Shown here: positions 30,584 through 39,259 of the stretch, in pieces
Layout: each line of letters opens with the position of its first letter
Numbering within the stretch: position 1 is the stretch's first letter
Source: Streptomyces xiamenensis
GTDB taxonomy: Bacteria > Actinomycetota > Actinomycetes > Streptomycetales > Streptomycetaceae
DNA length: 64,000 nucleotides
Direction: 5' to 3'
NCBI RefSeq assembly: GCF_000993785.3
Contig: NZ_CP009922.3
Coordinates: forward strand, 1,674,001-1,738,000
Translations under genes and position numbers: made by a program
Notes under the pieces: generated by a model
What the model saw: the letters and a program-made list of their open reading frames with translations, nothing else
Told to the model about the DNA's origin: nothing
The model's database searches: none

Positions 30584-30619
30584 CGGCCGGTTCCCGGGCC
30601 GGAGCCCGGAAACCGGCCG
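30584..30619 (-). terminator. Strong hairpin between the substrate gene and the secretion-machine genes
   Basis: 15 paired bases with one mismatch (30584-30599 with 30604-30619) and a CGGA loop, lying in the 64-base gap after the 515-residue gene. It may reduce read-through, so that the small secreted proteins are made in excess of the membrane machine. Confidence 0.6.
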
Positions 30620-30635
30620 TGCGTCCCTTCTCTCC

Positions 30636-32183
30636 TTATCGGGGCAGCGCCGGTTCCGGCTCGGGGGCCGGGGCGTCCGCCTTGTACTTGGAATCGTTGA
30701 TCTGGCCCCAGGGAACCTTGCCCAGGTTGTCCGCGGCCGTGCCCAGGGCGCGTTCCACCTCGGTGGGCGACATGGTCGGGTAACGGTCGCGGAATTCCCG
30801 CGGGCTGCTGAAGAGCCGGTCGAGTTCGGCGGCGGAGAGCGGCGGGTCGGGCCGTATCTCGGTGCCGTCGATCTTCATCGTGCCGTCCGGCTTGATCTCC
30901 TGGATCGGGCCGGAACCCTGGGGCATCCGGATGGTGTTGTCCGGCAGGACGGTGGTGCCGTTGGCGTGCTCCACGGTGCCGTCGATCCGGTGGGTGGTGC
31001 CGTCGTGCAGCCGGATCGAGCCGTCCGGCAGCATCCGGGAGCCGGCGTTGAGTTCACCGAGCCTGGCCAGGTTGCCGCCCAGGTTGGTGGCCCCGGTCAT
31101 GCCCTTGCCGACGTACAGCATCGGGTCGGAGAACTTGCCGATGGTGCCGAGCGCGGTCAGCGCGCCACGGGCGCCCTTGGAGGCGCCGGAGACGGTCGTG
31201 CCGCCCTTGCCCAGCTTGAGCAGGGTGCCGGAGCCGATGGTCAGGCCGTTGAACAGCACGACGCCCACCGCCCGGCCCGGCTCATCGCTCCAGGTGTCCC
31301 AGGCCAGGAACTCCTTGCCGAAGTTGCGGAACGCCTGCCGGCCGTCCTGCCCCAGCGGGGCGATCCAGTCGTCCGGCAGGAAGCCGAACGGCGGGATGTA
31401 CGTCGCCGCGCCCACGCCCACCAGGCCCAGTTGCTTCCACGCCGCCCCCGTGTCGCTCCATTCGGCGCGCCCGATCAGCGGGTTGAGGGGGATGAGGGTG
31501 AAGAAGCTGTCGACCGTGCCCCACAGCCCGGTGTAGAAGAAGCCGGAGAAGAAGCTCCCGGCATGTTCGTACCAGGCCCGGCTGGGCTCGCTCGGGGTGC
31601 CCCAGGGCACGTCCTCCATCGCGTTGAGCTGGTCGGCGCTCAGCCCGTACTCGAAGGGCTGCCCCTGGTGTCCGGCCGGGATGAGCGCCTTGTCCGCGCC
31701 GTACGGGATGGCCATCGGGCCGCCGTACAGCACGGCGATGCGGTTGTAGGCCGCCATCTCCGCGCGCTGGAACTCGGAGACGATGGAGTTGATCTCGCGG
31801 ACCAGTTCGTCCTTGAGCTCCTGCTCCCCGCTCGTGTCGTCGTCCACCGAGCAGACCAGGAACGGGGCGGCGCGCTCGCGTACGCTCGCCAGCCGCGCCA
31901 CCACGCCCTGCACCGAACACACGTACTCGGACAGGGCGTTGCTGACCTCGCTCAGTTCCTCCTTGAACTCGTCGCCCTCGGTGGTCACCTCCAGCGTGCT
32001 GAGGAAGAGGTCCTCCCCCTCGGGCGCCTGGTAGTACGCGCGCAGCAGCTGGAAGTTGTCGTGCAGCGACTTGGCCGTGGTGCTGATCGACCCGGCCAGC
32101 GCGGTGATGGACAGGTAGTCGTCGGTGAGGCCCTCCAGGTTGCCGGTGAACCGGGGGATCTTCAGGACGTTCAGGGTGGCCAT
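30636..32183 (-). CDS. Large candidate type VII substrate with helical N-terminal domain and DGT repeats
   Basis: 515 residues. The first 180 residues are predominantly helical (LTDDYLSITALAGSISTTAKSLHDNFQLLRAYYQ), as in WXG/LXG-type secretion domains. The middle (about 210-390) has hydrophobic stretches (FFSGFFYTGLWGTVDSFFTLIPL, AAWKQLGLVGVGAATYIPPFGFLP). The C-terminal part holds DGT/DG repeats (PDGSIRLHDGTTHRIDGTVEHANGT), then FSSPREFRDRYPTMSPTEVERALG. No known toxin active site is seen. Position next to three small Esx-like genes suggests an exported effector or surface protein. ATG at 32183. Confidence 0.7.
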   Translation of the reverse strand: MATLNVLKIPRFTGNLEGLTDDYLSITALAGSISTTAKSLHDNFQLLRAYYQAPEGEDLFLSTLEVTTEGDEFKEELSEVSNALSEYVCSVQGVVARLASVRERAAPFLVCSVDDDTSGEQELKDELVREINSIVSEFQRAEMAAYNRIAVLYGGPMAIPYGADKALIPAGHQGQPFEYGLSADQLNAMEDVPWGTPSEPSRAWYEHAGSFFSGFFYTGLWGTVDSFFTLIPLNPLIGRAEWSDTGAAWKQLGLVGVGAATYIPPFGFLPDDWIAPLGQDGRQAFRNFGKEFLAWDTWSDEPGRAVGVVLFNGLTIGSGTLLKLGKGGTTVSGASKGARGALTALGTIGKFSDPMLYVGKGMTGATNLGGNLARLGELNAGSRMLPDGSIRLHDGTTHRIDGTVEHANGTTVLPDNTIRMPQGSGPIQEIKPDGTMKIDGTEIRPDPPLSAAELDRLFSSPREFRDRYPTMSPTEVERALGTAADNLGKVPWGQINDSKYKADAPAPEPEPALPR

Positions 32184-32211
32184 GGCGTGTCCTCCTTTCC
32201 CGCCGGGCCGC

Positions 32212-32592
32212 TCACCGTCGCCCTGGTTTCTCGAAGGGCGTGCTGTCGAAGTCGATGCCGAGCGTCCCGGCGCGCTGGGCCGCCGCCGCCATGTCCAGGT
32301 CGCCGGCGGCGTACGCGCTGGTGGCGCCGGCCGCCCCCTGCCAGGACCGTCCGTGGCGTTCGGCCACGGACTCCAGCCGGTCGGCGGCGTGCTGGACGAA
32401 CGCGGTCAGTGCCGCGCCGACCAGCCCCGGCCCGCCGTCATCGCCGTCCCAGGCCAGGGCCCCGGAGTTCGGGATGGCCGTGCCCAGGCTCTCGCCCAGA
32501 TCCGACGCGTGCTCCGCGAGGTCCTCGGCGATGGGAGTGGCCAGTTCCTGGATGCGGGCGACCTCGCCGATGTCGATGTCCCATGTGCTCAT
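32212..32592 (-). CDS. Esx-like small helical protein
   Basis: 126 residues, two predicted helices around a turn: helix 1 from EVARIQELATPIAEDLAEHASDL, helix 2 from GPGLVGAALTAFVQHAADRLESVAERHG, then AYAAGDLDMAAAAQRA. Size and pattern fit WXG100-like type VII secreted proteins, though the exact W-x-G is not present. ATG at 32592. It lies 28 bases before the large candidate substrate and may be its partner or chaperone. Confidence 0.7.
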   Translation of the reverse strand: MSTWDIDIGEVARIQELATPIAEDLAEHASDLGESLGTAIPNSGALAWDGDDGGPGLVGAALTAFVQHAADRLESVAERHGRSWQGAAGATSAYAAGDLDMAAAAQRAGTLGIDFDSTPFEKPGRR

Positions 32593-32612
32593 GGTGTGGT
32601 GTGCCGCCCCGG

Positions 32613-32927
32613 TCAGCGGCGGATCGCGGCGACGGCCGCCGCGGCGCGCTGGCCGGTGGACTGGGCGATGCTGTCGTTCTCCTCCAGCACCCGGCGCAGT
32701 TCGTCGACGATGATCCGTACGTTGACGGAGACCTGCTCCCAGTCGATCTCCAGGCCGTGGTACTCCTCGGAGACCCCGTCCGCCTGGAAGTTGGACATCG
32801 CCTGGTTGACGGACCCGGTGCGGTCCGTGGTGAGCGTCTCCAGCAGCCCCACGATGGTGCTGATGTTCAGTTCGGCCTCCGCCGAGGCGGCCGAGTCGTA
32901 GCTGCGCCGGTCCAGAAATCCACTCAT
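32613..32927 (-). CDS. WXG100-like (ESAT-6 family) secreted protein
   Basis: 104 residues, helix-turn-helix hairpin: helix 1 SAASAEAELNISTIVGLLETLTTDRTGSVNQAMSNF, turn QADGVSEEYHGLE, helix 2 VNVRIIVDELRRVLEENDSIAQ. The E-rich second helix and short tail match Esx proteins that leave as heterodimers. It is 20 bases upstream of the 126-residue gene. Likely partner is the product of 33021-33344. Confidence 0.75.
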   Translation of the reverse strand: MSGFLDRRSYDSAASAEAELNISTIVGLLETLTTDRTGSVNQAMSNFQADGVSEEYHGLEIDWEQVSVNVRIIVDELRRVLEENDSIAQSTGQRAAAAVAAIRR

Positions 32928-33020
32928 CGCTGTGTGTCCTCTCCCCTGTGGTCCGTGCTGTGCTGCCGCGTCGGCGCGTGCGGACGCGCGACGCCTGATG
33001 GTGTGTGGATGCTCCGGGCC

Positions 33021-33344
33021 TCAGAACTTCGCGGCGTCGAAGTTCATGGCGCTCTGCGACTGGCGCGCGTTGTCCTCCTGCTCCTGATCCCCGGAGGCGA
33101 AGGCGGTCTCCATGCCGGACTGCCCCTCCTGGATCTGGCCCAGTGAGATGCGCAGCGCGACGGCGATCTCGTCGGCGTGCTCCTTGAAGTACTGGAACGC
33201 CTCGCGGCCGCGTCCGTTGAACTTGCCCTCCAGGGGCTGGATCGAGTCCACCAGCCGGGTGACGAGACCGGAGAGGTCGTCCCCGCTGGTGATCGTCTGC
33301 CCCCCGAGGGTGGTGAGTGTGTCGGCCCCCATGTCGAACTTCAT
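33021..33344 (-). CDS. WXG100-like (ESAT-6 family) secreted protein
   Basis: 107 residues, first gene of the type VII operon. Helix 1 LVTRLVDSIQPLEGKF, turn NGRGREAFQYFKEH (an N-G-R-G form of the W-x-G turn), helix 2 ADEIAVALRISLGQIQEGQSGMETAF, then a Gln/Ser-rich tail ending MNFDAAKF. GGAG lies 9 bases upstream of the ATG. Likely exported with the 104-residue protein. Confidence 0.8.
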   Translation of the reverse strand: MKFDMGADTLTTLGGQTITSGDDLSGLVTRLVDSIQPLEGKFNGRGREAFQYFKEHADEIAVALRISLGQIQEGQSGMETAFASGDQEQEDNARQSQSAMNFDAAKF

Positions 33345-33397
33345 TCCGAGACTCTCCTTCGTAACCCCGTTGCCCCGAACGCCTCTTGCGACACGGG

Positions 33398-33448
33398 CGC
33401 AACCGGAACGACGCTCGGTACGACGTTCGAGCGTACGTTCCGGTTGCG
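33398..33448 (-). terminator. Long hairpin between the M23 peptidase gene and the esx operon
   Basis: Outer arms 33398-33410 and 33436-33448 (CGCAACCGGAACG and complement) extend into inner arms 33411-33417 and 33428-33434 (ACGCTCG and complement). This makes a 20-bp stem with one bulged A and a 10-base loop. It follows the M23 stop (33474) on the minus strand. Terminator is likeliest; its symmetry could also serve as a regulatory site for the esx promoter. Confidence 0.65.
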
Positions 33449-33473
33449 TGGGGAAGAAGTGAGTTTCGAGCGG

Positions 33474-34259
33474 TCAGCCCGTGGCCACGCCGTGCCCGGC
33501 GAGATAGGCGAGCGGATCCACGTCGCTGCCGTACGCGCGGCTGGTGCGCACCTCGAAGTGCAGGTGCGGACCGGTGCTCCGGCCGGTGTTGCCGGACAGC
33601 CCGGCGCGTACCCCGCCGTTGACCCGCTGCCCCTCCTGGACGTGGATCTCCGACAGATGCGCGTACAGGGTGTAGTGCTGGTCGGCCATCTCGATCAGCA
33701 CGGCCTTGCCGTAGTCGCCCCAGTCACCGGCGAAGACGACGGTGCCGGGGCCCACCGCGTTCACCGGGGTGCCGGTCGGGACGGCGAAGTCGGTGCCCGT
33801 GTGGCGGCCGGCCGCCCAGCCGCCGGGGATGCCGTAGCCGGCGCTGATCGGGAAGCCGGTGACCGGCATGGTCCACAGCTCCGTGTTCACGGCCCCCGCC
33901 AGTGAGGCGGAGACGGCGGTCAGCCAGCTCTCGCCCAGGACGGCGAGGTCCGCGAGTACCGGCGGCTGGTCCTGGGGCGGCGCGGGGAGCGCGGCGGCAC
34001 GCTGGGTGGCCCGGGAGGGCGGCCCGGACGCCGTGCCGAAGGCCGCCGGACCGTATGCCCCGGCCTGTACGACGGCCTGTTCCGGTGCCGGGGCCGGTGC
34101 CGCGCCGGTGGCCGCCGCCGGGACGGACCACGGTCCCGCTATCACCAGCGCGCCCAGCAGGCTGCCGGCCAGAGCGCGGCGCAGCGTACGGGGACCGGTG
34201 AGCGTGGCGAGGACGGCGGGCGCGGCGGGCCCCGCGGACATGGGTCGTTCGGTGCTCAT
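33474..34259 (-). CDS. Secreted M23 (LytM) family metallopeptidase
   Basis: 261 residues. Signal-type segment at about 25-52 (RRALAGSLLGALVIAGPWSVPAAA), Ala/Pro-rich linker, then the LytM domain from about 130. Zinc ligands and catalytic residues are visible: H and D in GRHTGTDF, and the HxH of GPHLHFEV; also AGLSGNTGRSTG. Such enzymes cut peptidoglycan cross-links. It precedes the esx genes on the same strand but is separated by a strong hairpin, so it may open the wall for the secretion apparatus or simply be adjacent. ATG at 34259. Confidence 0.9.
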   Translation of the reverse strand: MSTERPMSAGPAAPAVLATLTGPRTLRRALAGSLLGALVIAGPWSVPAAATGAAPAPAPEQAVVQAGAYGPAAFGTASGPPSRATQRAAALPAPPQDQPPVLADLAVLGESWLTAVSASLAGAVNTELWTMPVTGFPISAGYGIPGGWAAGRHTGTDFAVPTGTPVNAVGPGTVVFAGDWGDYGKAVLIEMADQHYTLYAHLSEIHVQEGQRVNGGVRAGLSGNTGRSTGPHLHFEVRTSRAYGSDVDPLAYLAGHGVATG

Positions 34260-34431
34260 GACATCGAGCCAAGATCAGCGTCCGGCGCTCCGCATCCGCC
34301 CGGCGCCCCCGGCGCACCGCCGTTCGGCGCACGCCGGACGGGGTGCCGTGACCCGCGTCGCGCTGGTGGGGGCGGCCTGTCGCCCGTCGTACCCCAGGCC
34401 GCCATGATCACCTGTGCGAGTGATCGTGCGA

Positions 34432-35586
34432 TTACTCTCTGGTGATGAGCAGCAGGGCCCGGTCGTCGTTGACGTCCTTGGCGACCGCTTCGATCAGATG
34501 CCACGCCGCGCCGCGGAAGCCCATCGGCACGTAACGGTCGGCCTCGCCGGTGAGCCGGTCGACGCCCTCGGACAGATCCCGGGCCGGACGCTCCACGAGG
34601 CCGTCGGTGAACAGCATGAGGACGTCGCCGCGGCGCAGGGTGCCCTTGGCCGGGTGGAACTCGGCGCCGTCGTACACCCCGAGCAGCGGCCCCTCCGCGG
34701 CGACCTCCGACCAGCGGCCCGTGCCCGCGTTCAGTTGCAGGCCCGGGACATGGCCCGCGGAGAGCAGTTCGTAGTCGCCGGTGTCCAGGTCGAGCACGAG
34801 ATGGATGGAGGTGGCGAAGCCCTCGTCCCAGTCCTGCCGCAGCAGATAGCCGTTGGCGGCGGGCAGGAAGGAGTGCGGCGGGAGCGAGCCCAGCAGCCCG
34901 CCGAACGCGCCGGACAGCAGCAGGGAGCGGGAGGCCGCGTCCATGCCCTTGCCGGAGACGTCCGTGAGGACCACCTCCAGGGTGCGCCCGGTGGGCCCGG
35001 TGCGGGCGGCGACCACGAAATCGCCGGAGAAGGACTGGCCGCCTGCCGGGCGCAGCGACATGTTCGCGTACCAGCCGGGCGGCAGCTTGGGCAGCGTGCT
35101 CTGGGTCTTGATGCGTTCGCGCAGGTCGAAGAGCATGGTGCCGCCGCGCCGCCAGGGCACGCCGACGCGGCTGCGGAACTGCGCGATGAGCAGGCCGGCC
35201 AGGGCCACGGCGGCGACCACCAGGATGGTGCCGGGCGTGACCGGGTCGATGTTGGCGCGGCTGTTGTCTATGAGGGCGGTCTCCGCGACCAGCGCGGTGG
35301 CGGCCACTCCGTACAGGCCGAGCAGGCTGGCGGGGCGCAGCAGCAGACCGCCGGCGACCAGCGGGAGGGCGAGCGCCTCGGGCGGGCACCACTCGGAGCT
35401 GATGAGCGTCCCGGCGGCCAGCAGCGGCACCGAGCACAGCAGCACGGCGAGCGCCCCGGAGTCCGAACCGCCGCCCCGGAAGGAGTCGACGGCGGCGCGG
35501 CGGAGGGTGGTGCGCAGGCGGTGATACGCCTTGTGGACCCGGTGTTTCCAGGTCGTCGGGGGTGGAGTGTCGCTACCGCGTGCCAT
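34432..35586 (-). CDS. Membrane-anchored SpoIIE-type PP2C protein phosphatase
   Basis: 384 residues. Four hydrophobic segments (about 40-145) are followed by a cytoplasmic PP2C/SpoIIE domain: FSGDFVVAART (metal-binding Gly-Asp), VVLTDVSGKGMDAAS, LLSAGHVPGLQL and FTDGLVERP (second metal Asp). It dephosphorylates serine/threonine, often on anti-anti-sigma proteins in Streptomyces. No anti-sigma partner is adjacent. ATG at 35586. Confidence 0.9.
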   Translation of the reverse strand: MARGSDTPPPTTWKHRVHKAYHRLRTTLRRAAVDSFRGGGSDSGALAVLLCSVPLLAAGTLISSEWCPPEALALPLVAGGLLLRPASLLGLYGVAATALVAETALIDNSRANIDPVTPGTILVVAAVALAGLLIAQFRSRVGVPWRRGGTMLFDLRERIKTQSTLPKLPPGWYANMSLRPAGGQSFSGDFVVAARTGPTGRTLEVVLTDVSGKGMDAASRSLLLSGAFGGLLGSLPPHSFLPAANGYLLRQDWDEGFATSIHLVLDLDTGDYELLSAGHVPGLQLNAGTGRWSEVAAEGPLLGVYDGAEFHPAKGTLRRGDVLMLFTDGLVERPARDLSEGVDRLTGEADRYVPMGFRGAAWHLIEAVAKDVNDDRALLLITRE

Positions 35587-35713
35587 GTCCTAGGACCTTA
35601 TCCACCCATTCGGGGTGCGTCGAACCTCCCACGCTCCCGTACCTGCGTGCGGGACGCCGGAGCGGCGGAAATACCGTCGCCCCGTACGGAAGGGGGCTGA
35701 TAGGGATGGAGGT

Positions 35714-36943
35714 ATGACAATTGAGCTGCGCGTTCTGGCCGAGGATGAGTGGGACGTCTGGTATCGCACCCTGAACTGGGCGTTCGGCGGGGCGATCGGC
35801 TCCGCCGAAGAAGTGGAGCTGTGGCGGTCACTGACCGAGGTGGAACGGTCGATCGCGGCATGGGACGGCGACCGTGTCGTGGCAACGGCGAGCACCTTCT
35901 CGTTTGGCCTTTCGGTACCGGGCGGCGATGTGGTGCCGGCCGGTGGGCTGACGATGGTGGGAGTGGCACCGACCTATCGGCGGCGCGGGATTCTGCGGCG
36001 GATGATGCGGCAGCAACTGGACGATGTGCGGGCCGCCGGGGAGCCCCTGGCGGTATTGACGGCCTCGGAACCCTCAATCTACGGCCGCTTCGGTTACGGT
36101 ACCGCGACCTGGCAGCTCTCGGCCGAGATCGAGACGCGTGATGTGCGGCTTTCGCCGCCGCCCGGCATCGATGATGTGGAGATCCGGGTGGCGGAACCGG
36201 CGGATGTGCTCGCGGAGTGCGAGGCGCTGTACGCGCGTCAACTGCCGCTGCGGCCGGGACGACCGGCCCGCCTGCCCCGGTGGGAACGGTTCCCGCTGCA
36301 CGTACCCGCCCACCTCAGGGCCGGGGCCTCGCCGCAGTTGTGCGTGCTGGCGGAGCGCGCCGGTGAACTGCTGGGCTACGCCCGCTATGTCACCGCACCG
36401 GCGTGGACGGAGAGCGGCCCCGACGGCACGGTCATCGTCCAGGACCTGGAGGCGGTGGACCCGGCGGGGTACGCGGCGCTGCTGCGCTACCTGATGGAGA
36501 TCGACCTGATGTCGTCGGTACGCCTGGCGAACCGGCCGGTGGACGACCCGCTGCTGCACCTGCTGTCGGACGTACGGCGGTGCGCGCTGCGGACGCGGGA
36601 CGGGATGCATCTGCGGCCGGTGGAGGCGGGCGCGGCGCTCGCCGCGCGCCGGTACGCGACAGAAGTGGACGTGGTGCTGGAGATCACGGACTCCTTCTGC
36701 CCGTGGAACGAGGGCCGCTGGCGGCTGTCGGGCGGCCCGGACGGCGCGGTGTGCGCGCGGACGGCCGACGCCCCCGATCTGGCGCTGTCGGCCAACGAGT
36801 TGGGTTCGGCCTACCTGGGCGGCATCTCCCTGACCGCACTCGCGGGCGCGGGCCGGGTCCGGGAACTGCGCCCGAACGCCCTGACGGCGGCGTCCACGGC
36901 CTTCACCTCACCGGCGGCGCCGTGGCTGCCGCACAACTTCTGA
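35714..36943 (+). CDS. Eis-family GNAT N-acetyltransferase
   Basis: 409 residues, close to the Eis length of about 400. Tandem GNAT folds with the acetyl-CoA loop VAPTYRRRGILRRMM (about 85-99), followed by a sterol-carrier-like domain. The extreme C-terminus is PWLPHNF; in Eis proteins the terminal Phe carboxylate acts as catalytic base, and it is preserved. Eis enzymes acetylate amines on aminoglycosides, peptides or proteins. ATG at 35714 with AGGGA 7 bases upstream; a longer frame (35615) lacks a site. Substrate unknown. Confidence 0.85.
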   Translation: MTIELRVLAEDEWDVWYRTLNWAFGGAIGSAEEVELWRSLTEVERSIAAWDGDRVVATASTFSFGLSVPGGDVVPAGGLTMVGVAPTYRRRGILRRMMRQQLDDVRAAGEPLAVLTASEPSIYGRFGYGTATWQLSAEIETRDVRLSPPPGIDDVEIRVAEPADVLAECEALYARQLPLRPGRPARLPRWERFPLHVPAHLRAGASPQLCVLAERAGELLGYARYVTAPAWTESGPDGTVIVQDLEAVDPAGYAALLRYLMEIDLMSSVRLANRPVDDPLLHLLSDVRRCALRTRDGMHLRPVEAGAALAARRYATEVDVVLEITDSFCPWNEGRWRLSGGPDGAVCARTADAPDLALSANELGSAYLGGISLTALAGAGRVRELRPNALTAASTAFTSPAAPWLPHNF

Positions 36944-37036
36944 CGGGGGTTCACCGATGGTCGCCGGGCCGGCAGGACCGGAGGAATGCTGTCAGGTGTC
37001 ATGGTGGCTGTCGGCGTCATCGCTGCGGATTCTGCG

Positions 37037-37042
37037 TAAACT
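37037..37042 (+). promoter_or_regulatory. -10 element placing a leaderless start for the HIT-like gene
   Basis: TAAACT lies 7 bases before the GTG at 37050, the distance expected from a -10 box to the transcription start. No ribosome-binding site precedes that GTG. Together these suggest a leaderless mRNA. A clear -35 is not seen. Confidence 0.4.
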
Positions 37043-37049
37043 ACCGCGC

Positions 37050-37535
37050 GTGGATGTCACGGGGTGTCTTGGGTGTGACCTTCTGGCCGGGCGCCGGGAG
37101 TTGCCCGGGGGAGTCCTGCACGAGACAGCTGCTTGGGTCGTGAACCACGTCGTCGGTCCGATGAATCTCGGAACCTTGATCGTCAGCCCGCGGGATCATG
37201 TCGTGGCCATCGCGGACCTCGACGACACCGCGGCGGCGGTGCTCGGCCCCTTGCTGCGCGATACCGCTCGTGTCGTGGAGACTCTGTGCCGGCCGGAGCA
37301 GACCTATGTCTGCATGTGGTCGCACGGCCGTGACGCACGCAAGCACCTGCACATCGCGGTCCAGCCGGTGACCGCTGAGGTGCGAGCCCGCTACGGCGGG
37401 CTGCGCTCCGAGCAGCTCCAGGCCCGGATGCTGGCGAGCGGTGCCGAGCCGGACATCACGGAGGTCGGGCAGTTCTGCGAGCGGGCACGCGAGCTGTTCC
37501 GAGCAACCACCACCAGCGCCGAAGTCCCCAGCTGA
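37050..37535 (+). CDS. HIT-domain-like protein with an altered histidine triad
   Basis: 161 residues from GTG 37050. Zinc-type pair GCLGCDLLAG at the start, then FHIT-like blocks NHVVGPMNLGTLIVSPRDHVVAIADL and the triad region KHLHIAVQP. The usual pattern is H-x-H-x-H; here the third His is Ala while the middle, nucleophilic His is kept. HIT proteins hydrolyse or transfer nucleoside phosphates. An upstream in-frame ATG (36957) would add 31 unlikely residues. A leaderless start is proposed from the TAAACT box. Substrate unknown. Confidence 0.7.
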   Translation: MDVTGCLGCDLLAGRRELPGGVLHETAAWVVNHVVGPMNLGTLIVSPRDHVVAIADLDDTAAAVLGPLLRDTARVVETLCRPEQTYVCMWSHGRDARKHLHIAVQPVTAEVRARYGGLRSEQLQARMLASGAEPDITEVGQFCERARELFRATTTSAEVPS

Positions 37536-37645
37536 TCACCGGTACCGCGCCGACGTCACGACGCAGGCCGGCAACCATGTGCGAGTAGGCACCGCGGTCT
37601 TCTTCATCTCGCACCCTCAACGTGAGGTTCTAAAAGGCTCAGGCT

Positions 37646-39259
37646 TCACCCCGTGAGCTGTTCGCGGACGCGGCGGCCCGGGATGGCGGAGAGGAGGTCC
37701 TGGGTGTACGGGTGCTCGGGGTGGTCGAAGACCTGGGTGACCAGGCCGGATTCCACGATTCCGCCCTCTCGCATCACCGCGACGCGGTCGCAGATCTGGC
37801 GGACCACCGCCAGGTCGTGGGAGATGAACAGGTAGCTCAGCCCGAACTCGGCGCGCAGGTCCGTCAGCAGCTCCAGCACGCTGGCCTGGACGGAGACGTC
37901 GAGGGCCGAGACCGGTTCGTCCAGGACCAGCAGCTTGGGGGTGAGCGCCAGGGCGCGGGCGATGGACACGCGCTGGCGCTGGCCGCCGGAGAGTTCGCCG
38001 GGGCGGCGGTGGGCGGCGGAGGCGGGCAGGCGTACCAGGTCAAGGAGTTCGGCGACCCGCTCACGCCGGCCGCGGCGGCCGGTGACCCGAAAGGCGCGCA
38101 GCGGCTCGGCGATGGACTGGGCGACGGTGAAGTGCGGGTCGAGCGAGCCGTACGGGTCCTGGAAGACCGGCTGGATGTCGCGGCGCAGCCGGCGCAGCGC
38201 GGCCGGGGCCAGGGTGGACAGGTCCTGGCCGTCGAGGGTGATGGTGCCCGCGTCCGGGCGGTCCAGGCGCAGCACCAGTTTGGCGGTGGTGGATTTGCCG
38301 GATCCCGACTCGCCGACGATGCCGAGCGAGCCGCCGGCCGGGAGGGTGAAGCTCACGTCGTCGACGGCGACGGTGCGGCCGCCGTCGAAGGTGCGGCGCA
38401 GGCCGCGCACGTCGAGGAGCGGCGGCCGGTCCTCCTGGGGTGTCGGGCGCGCCGGGTCTGCGGTCATGTCCGGTACGGCGGCGACCAGTTCGCGGGTGTA
38501 GGGGTGGGACGGTTCGGTGAGGACGCGGCGTCCCGGGCCGCGTTCGACGATCCGGCCCCGGGACATGACGGCGATCTCGTCCGCGCGGTCGGCGGCCACC
38601 GCCAGGTCGTGGGTGATCAGCAGCAGCGAGGTGCCCAGGCGTTCGGTGACGGTCTCCAGGTGGTCCAGGATGCGACGCTGCACGGTGACGTCGAGGGCGC
38701 TGGTGGGCTCGTCGGCGATGAGCAGCCTGGGTTCGCCGGCGAGCGCGATGGCGATGAGCGCCCGCTGGCACATCCCGCCGGACAGCTCGTGCGGCAACTG
38801 GCGGGCGACGCGCGCGGGGTGGGGCAGGCCGGCGTCGGCGAGCAGGTCGACGGCCCGTTCCCGGGCGGCCTTGGCGTTCTCCGCCAGGCCGTGGATGCGC
38901 AGGACTTCGGCGACCTGGTCGCCGACCCGCTGCACGGGGTTGAGGGAGACCATGGGGTCCTGGGGTACGAAGCCGATCTCCCGGCCCCGTACGGTGCGCC
39001 ACTCCCGTTCGCGCAGGCCGGTCAGTTCGCGGCCGGCCAGGGTGACCCGGCCGCCCAGCACCGTGGCGCCGGTGGGCAGCAGTCCCAGGACAGCGAGGCC
39101 GGTGGTGGACTTGCCCGATCCCGATTCCCCGACCAGTGCCAGGGTGCTGCCGGGCGCGAGGTCGAGGTCGAGGCCGCGCACCGCCCGCACGGTGGAGCGG
39201 CGGGAGTGGAAGGCCACCGTCAGGTCCCGGATGGTGAGCAGGGGTTCTGGCGAGCTCAT
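37646..39259 (-). CDS. Peptide ABC transporter, two fused ATPase domains (DppD-DppF type)
   Basis: 537 residues. The first ATPase domain (about 8-260) has Walker A GESGSGKSTTGLA, signature LSGGMCQRALIA and Walker B LLIADEPTSALD; the second (about 280-530) has GESGSGKSTTAK, LSGGQRQRVSIA and LLVLDEPVSALD. Both carry the C-terminal HPYT motifs typical of oligopeptide/nickel importer ATPases. ATG at 39259 overlaps the stop of the permease gene, so it is the last gene of the binding protein-permease-permease-ATPase operon. Expression is probably set by the cysteine-type leader at 43124-43204. Confidence 0.92.
   Translation of the reverse strand: MSSPEPLLTIRDLTVAFHSRRSTVRAVRGLDLDLAPGSTLALVGESGSGKSTTGLAVLGLLPTGATVLGGRVTLAGRELTGLREREWRTVRGREIGFVPQDPMVSLNPVQRVGDQVAEVLRIHGLAENAKAARERAVDLLADAGLPHPARVARQLPHELSGGMCQRALIAIALAGEPRLLIADEPTSALDVTVQRRILDHLETVTERLGTSLLLITHDLAVAADRADEIAVMSRGRIVERGPGRRVLTEPSHPYTRELVAAVPDMTADPARPTPQEDRPPLLDVRGLRRTFDGGRTVAVDDVSFTLPAGGSLGIVGESGSGKSTTAKLVLRLDRPDAGTITLDGQDLSTLAPAALRRLRRDIQPVFQDPYGSLDPHFTVAQSIAEPLRAFRVTGRRGRRERVAELLDLVRLPASAAHRRPGELSGGQRQRVSIARALALTPKLLVLDEPVSALDVSVQASVLELLTDLRAEFGLSYLFISHDLAVVRQICDRVAVMREGGIVESGLVTQVFDHPEHPYTQDLLSAIPGRRVREQLTG

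Noticed and set aside
34260..34431. c-di-AMP (ydaO) riboswitch before the M23 peptidase gene
   Set aside because: Such elements precede many actinobacterial wall peptidases, but the sequence here lacks the consensus; only a short GATCAC/GTGATC repeat is seen.
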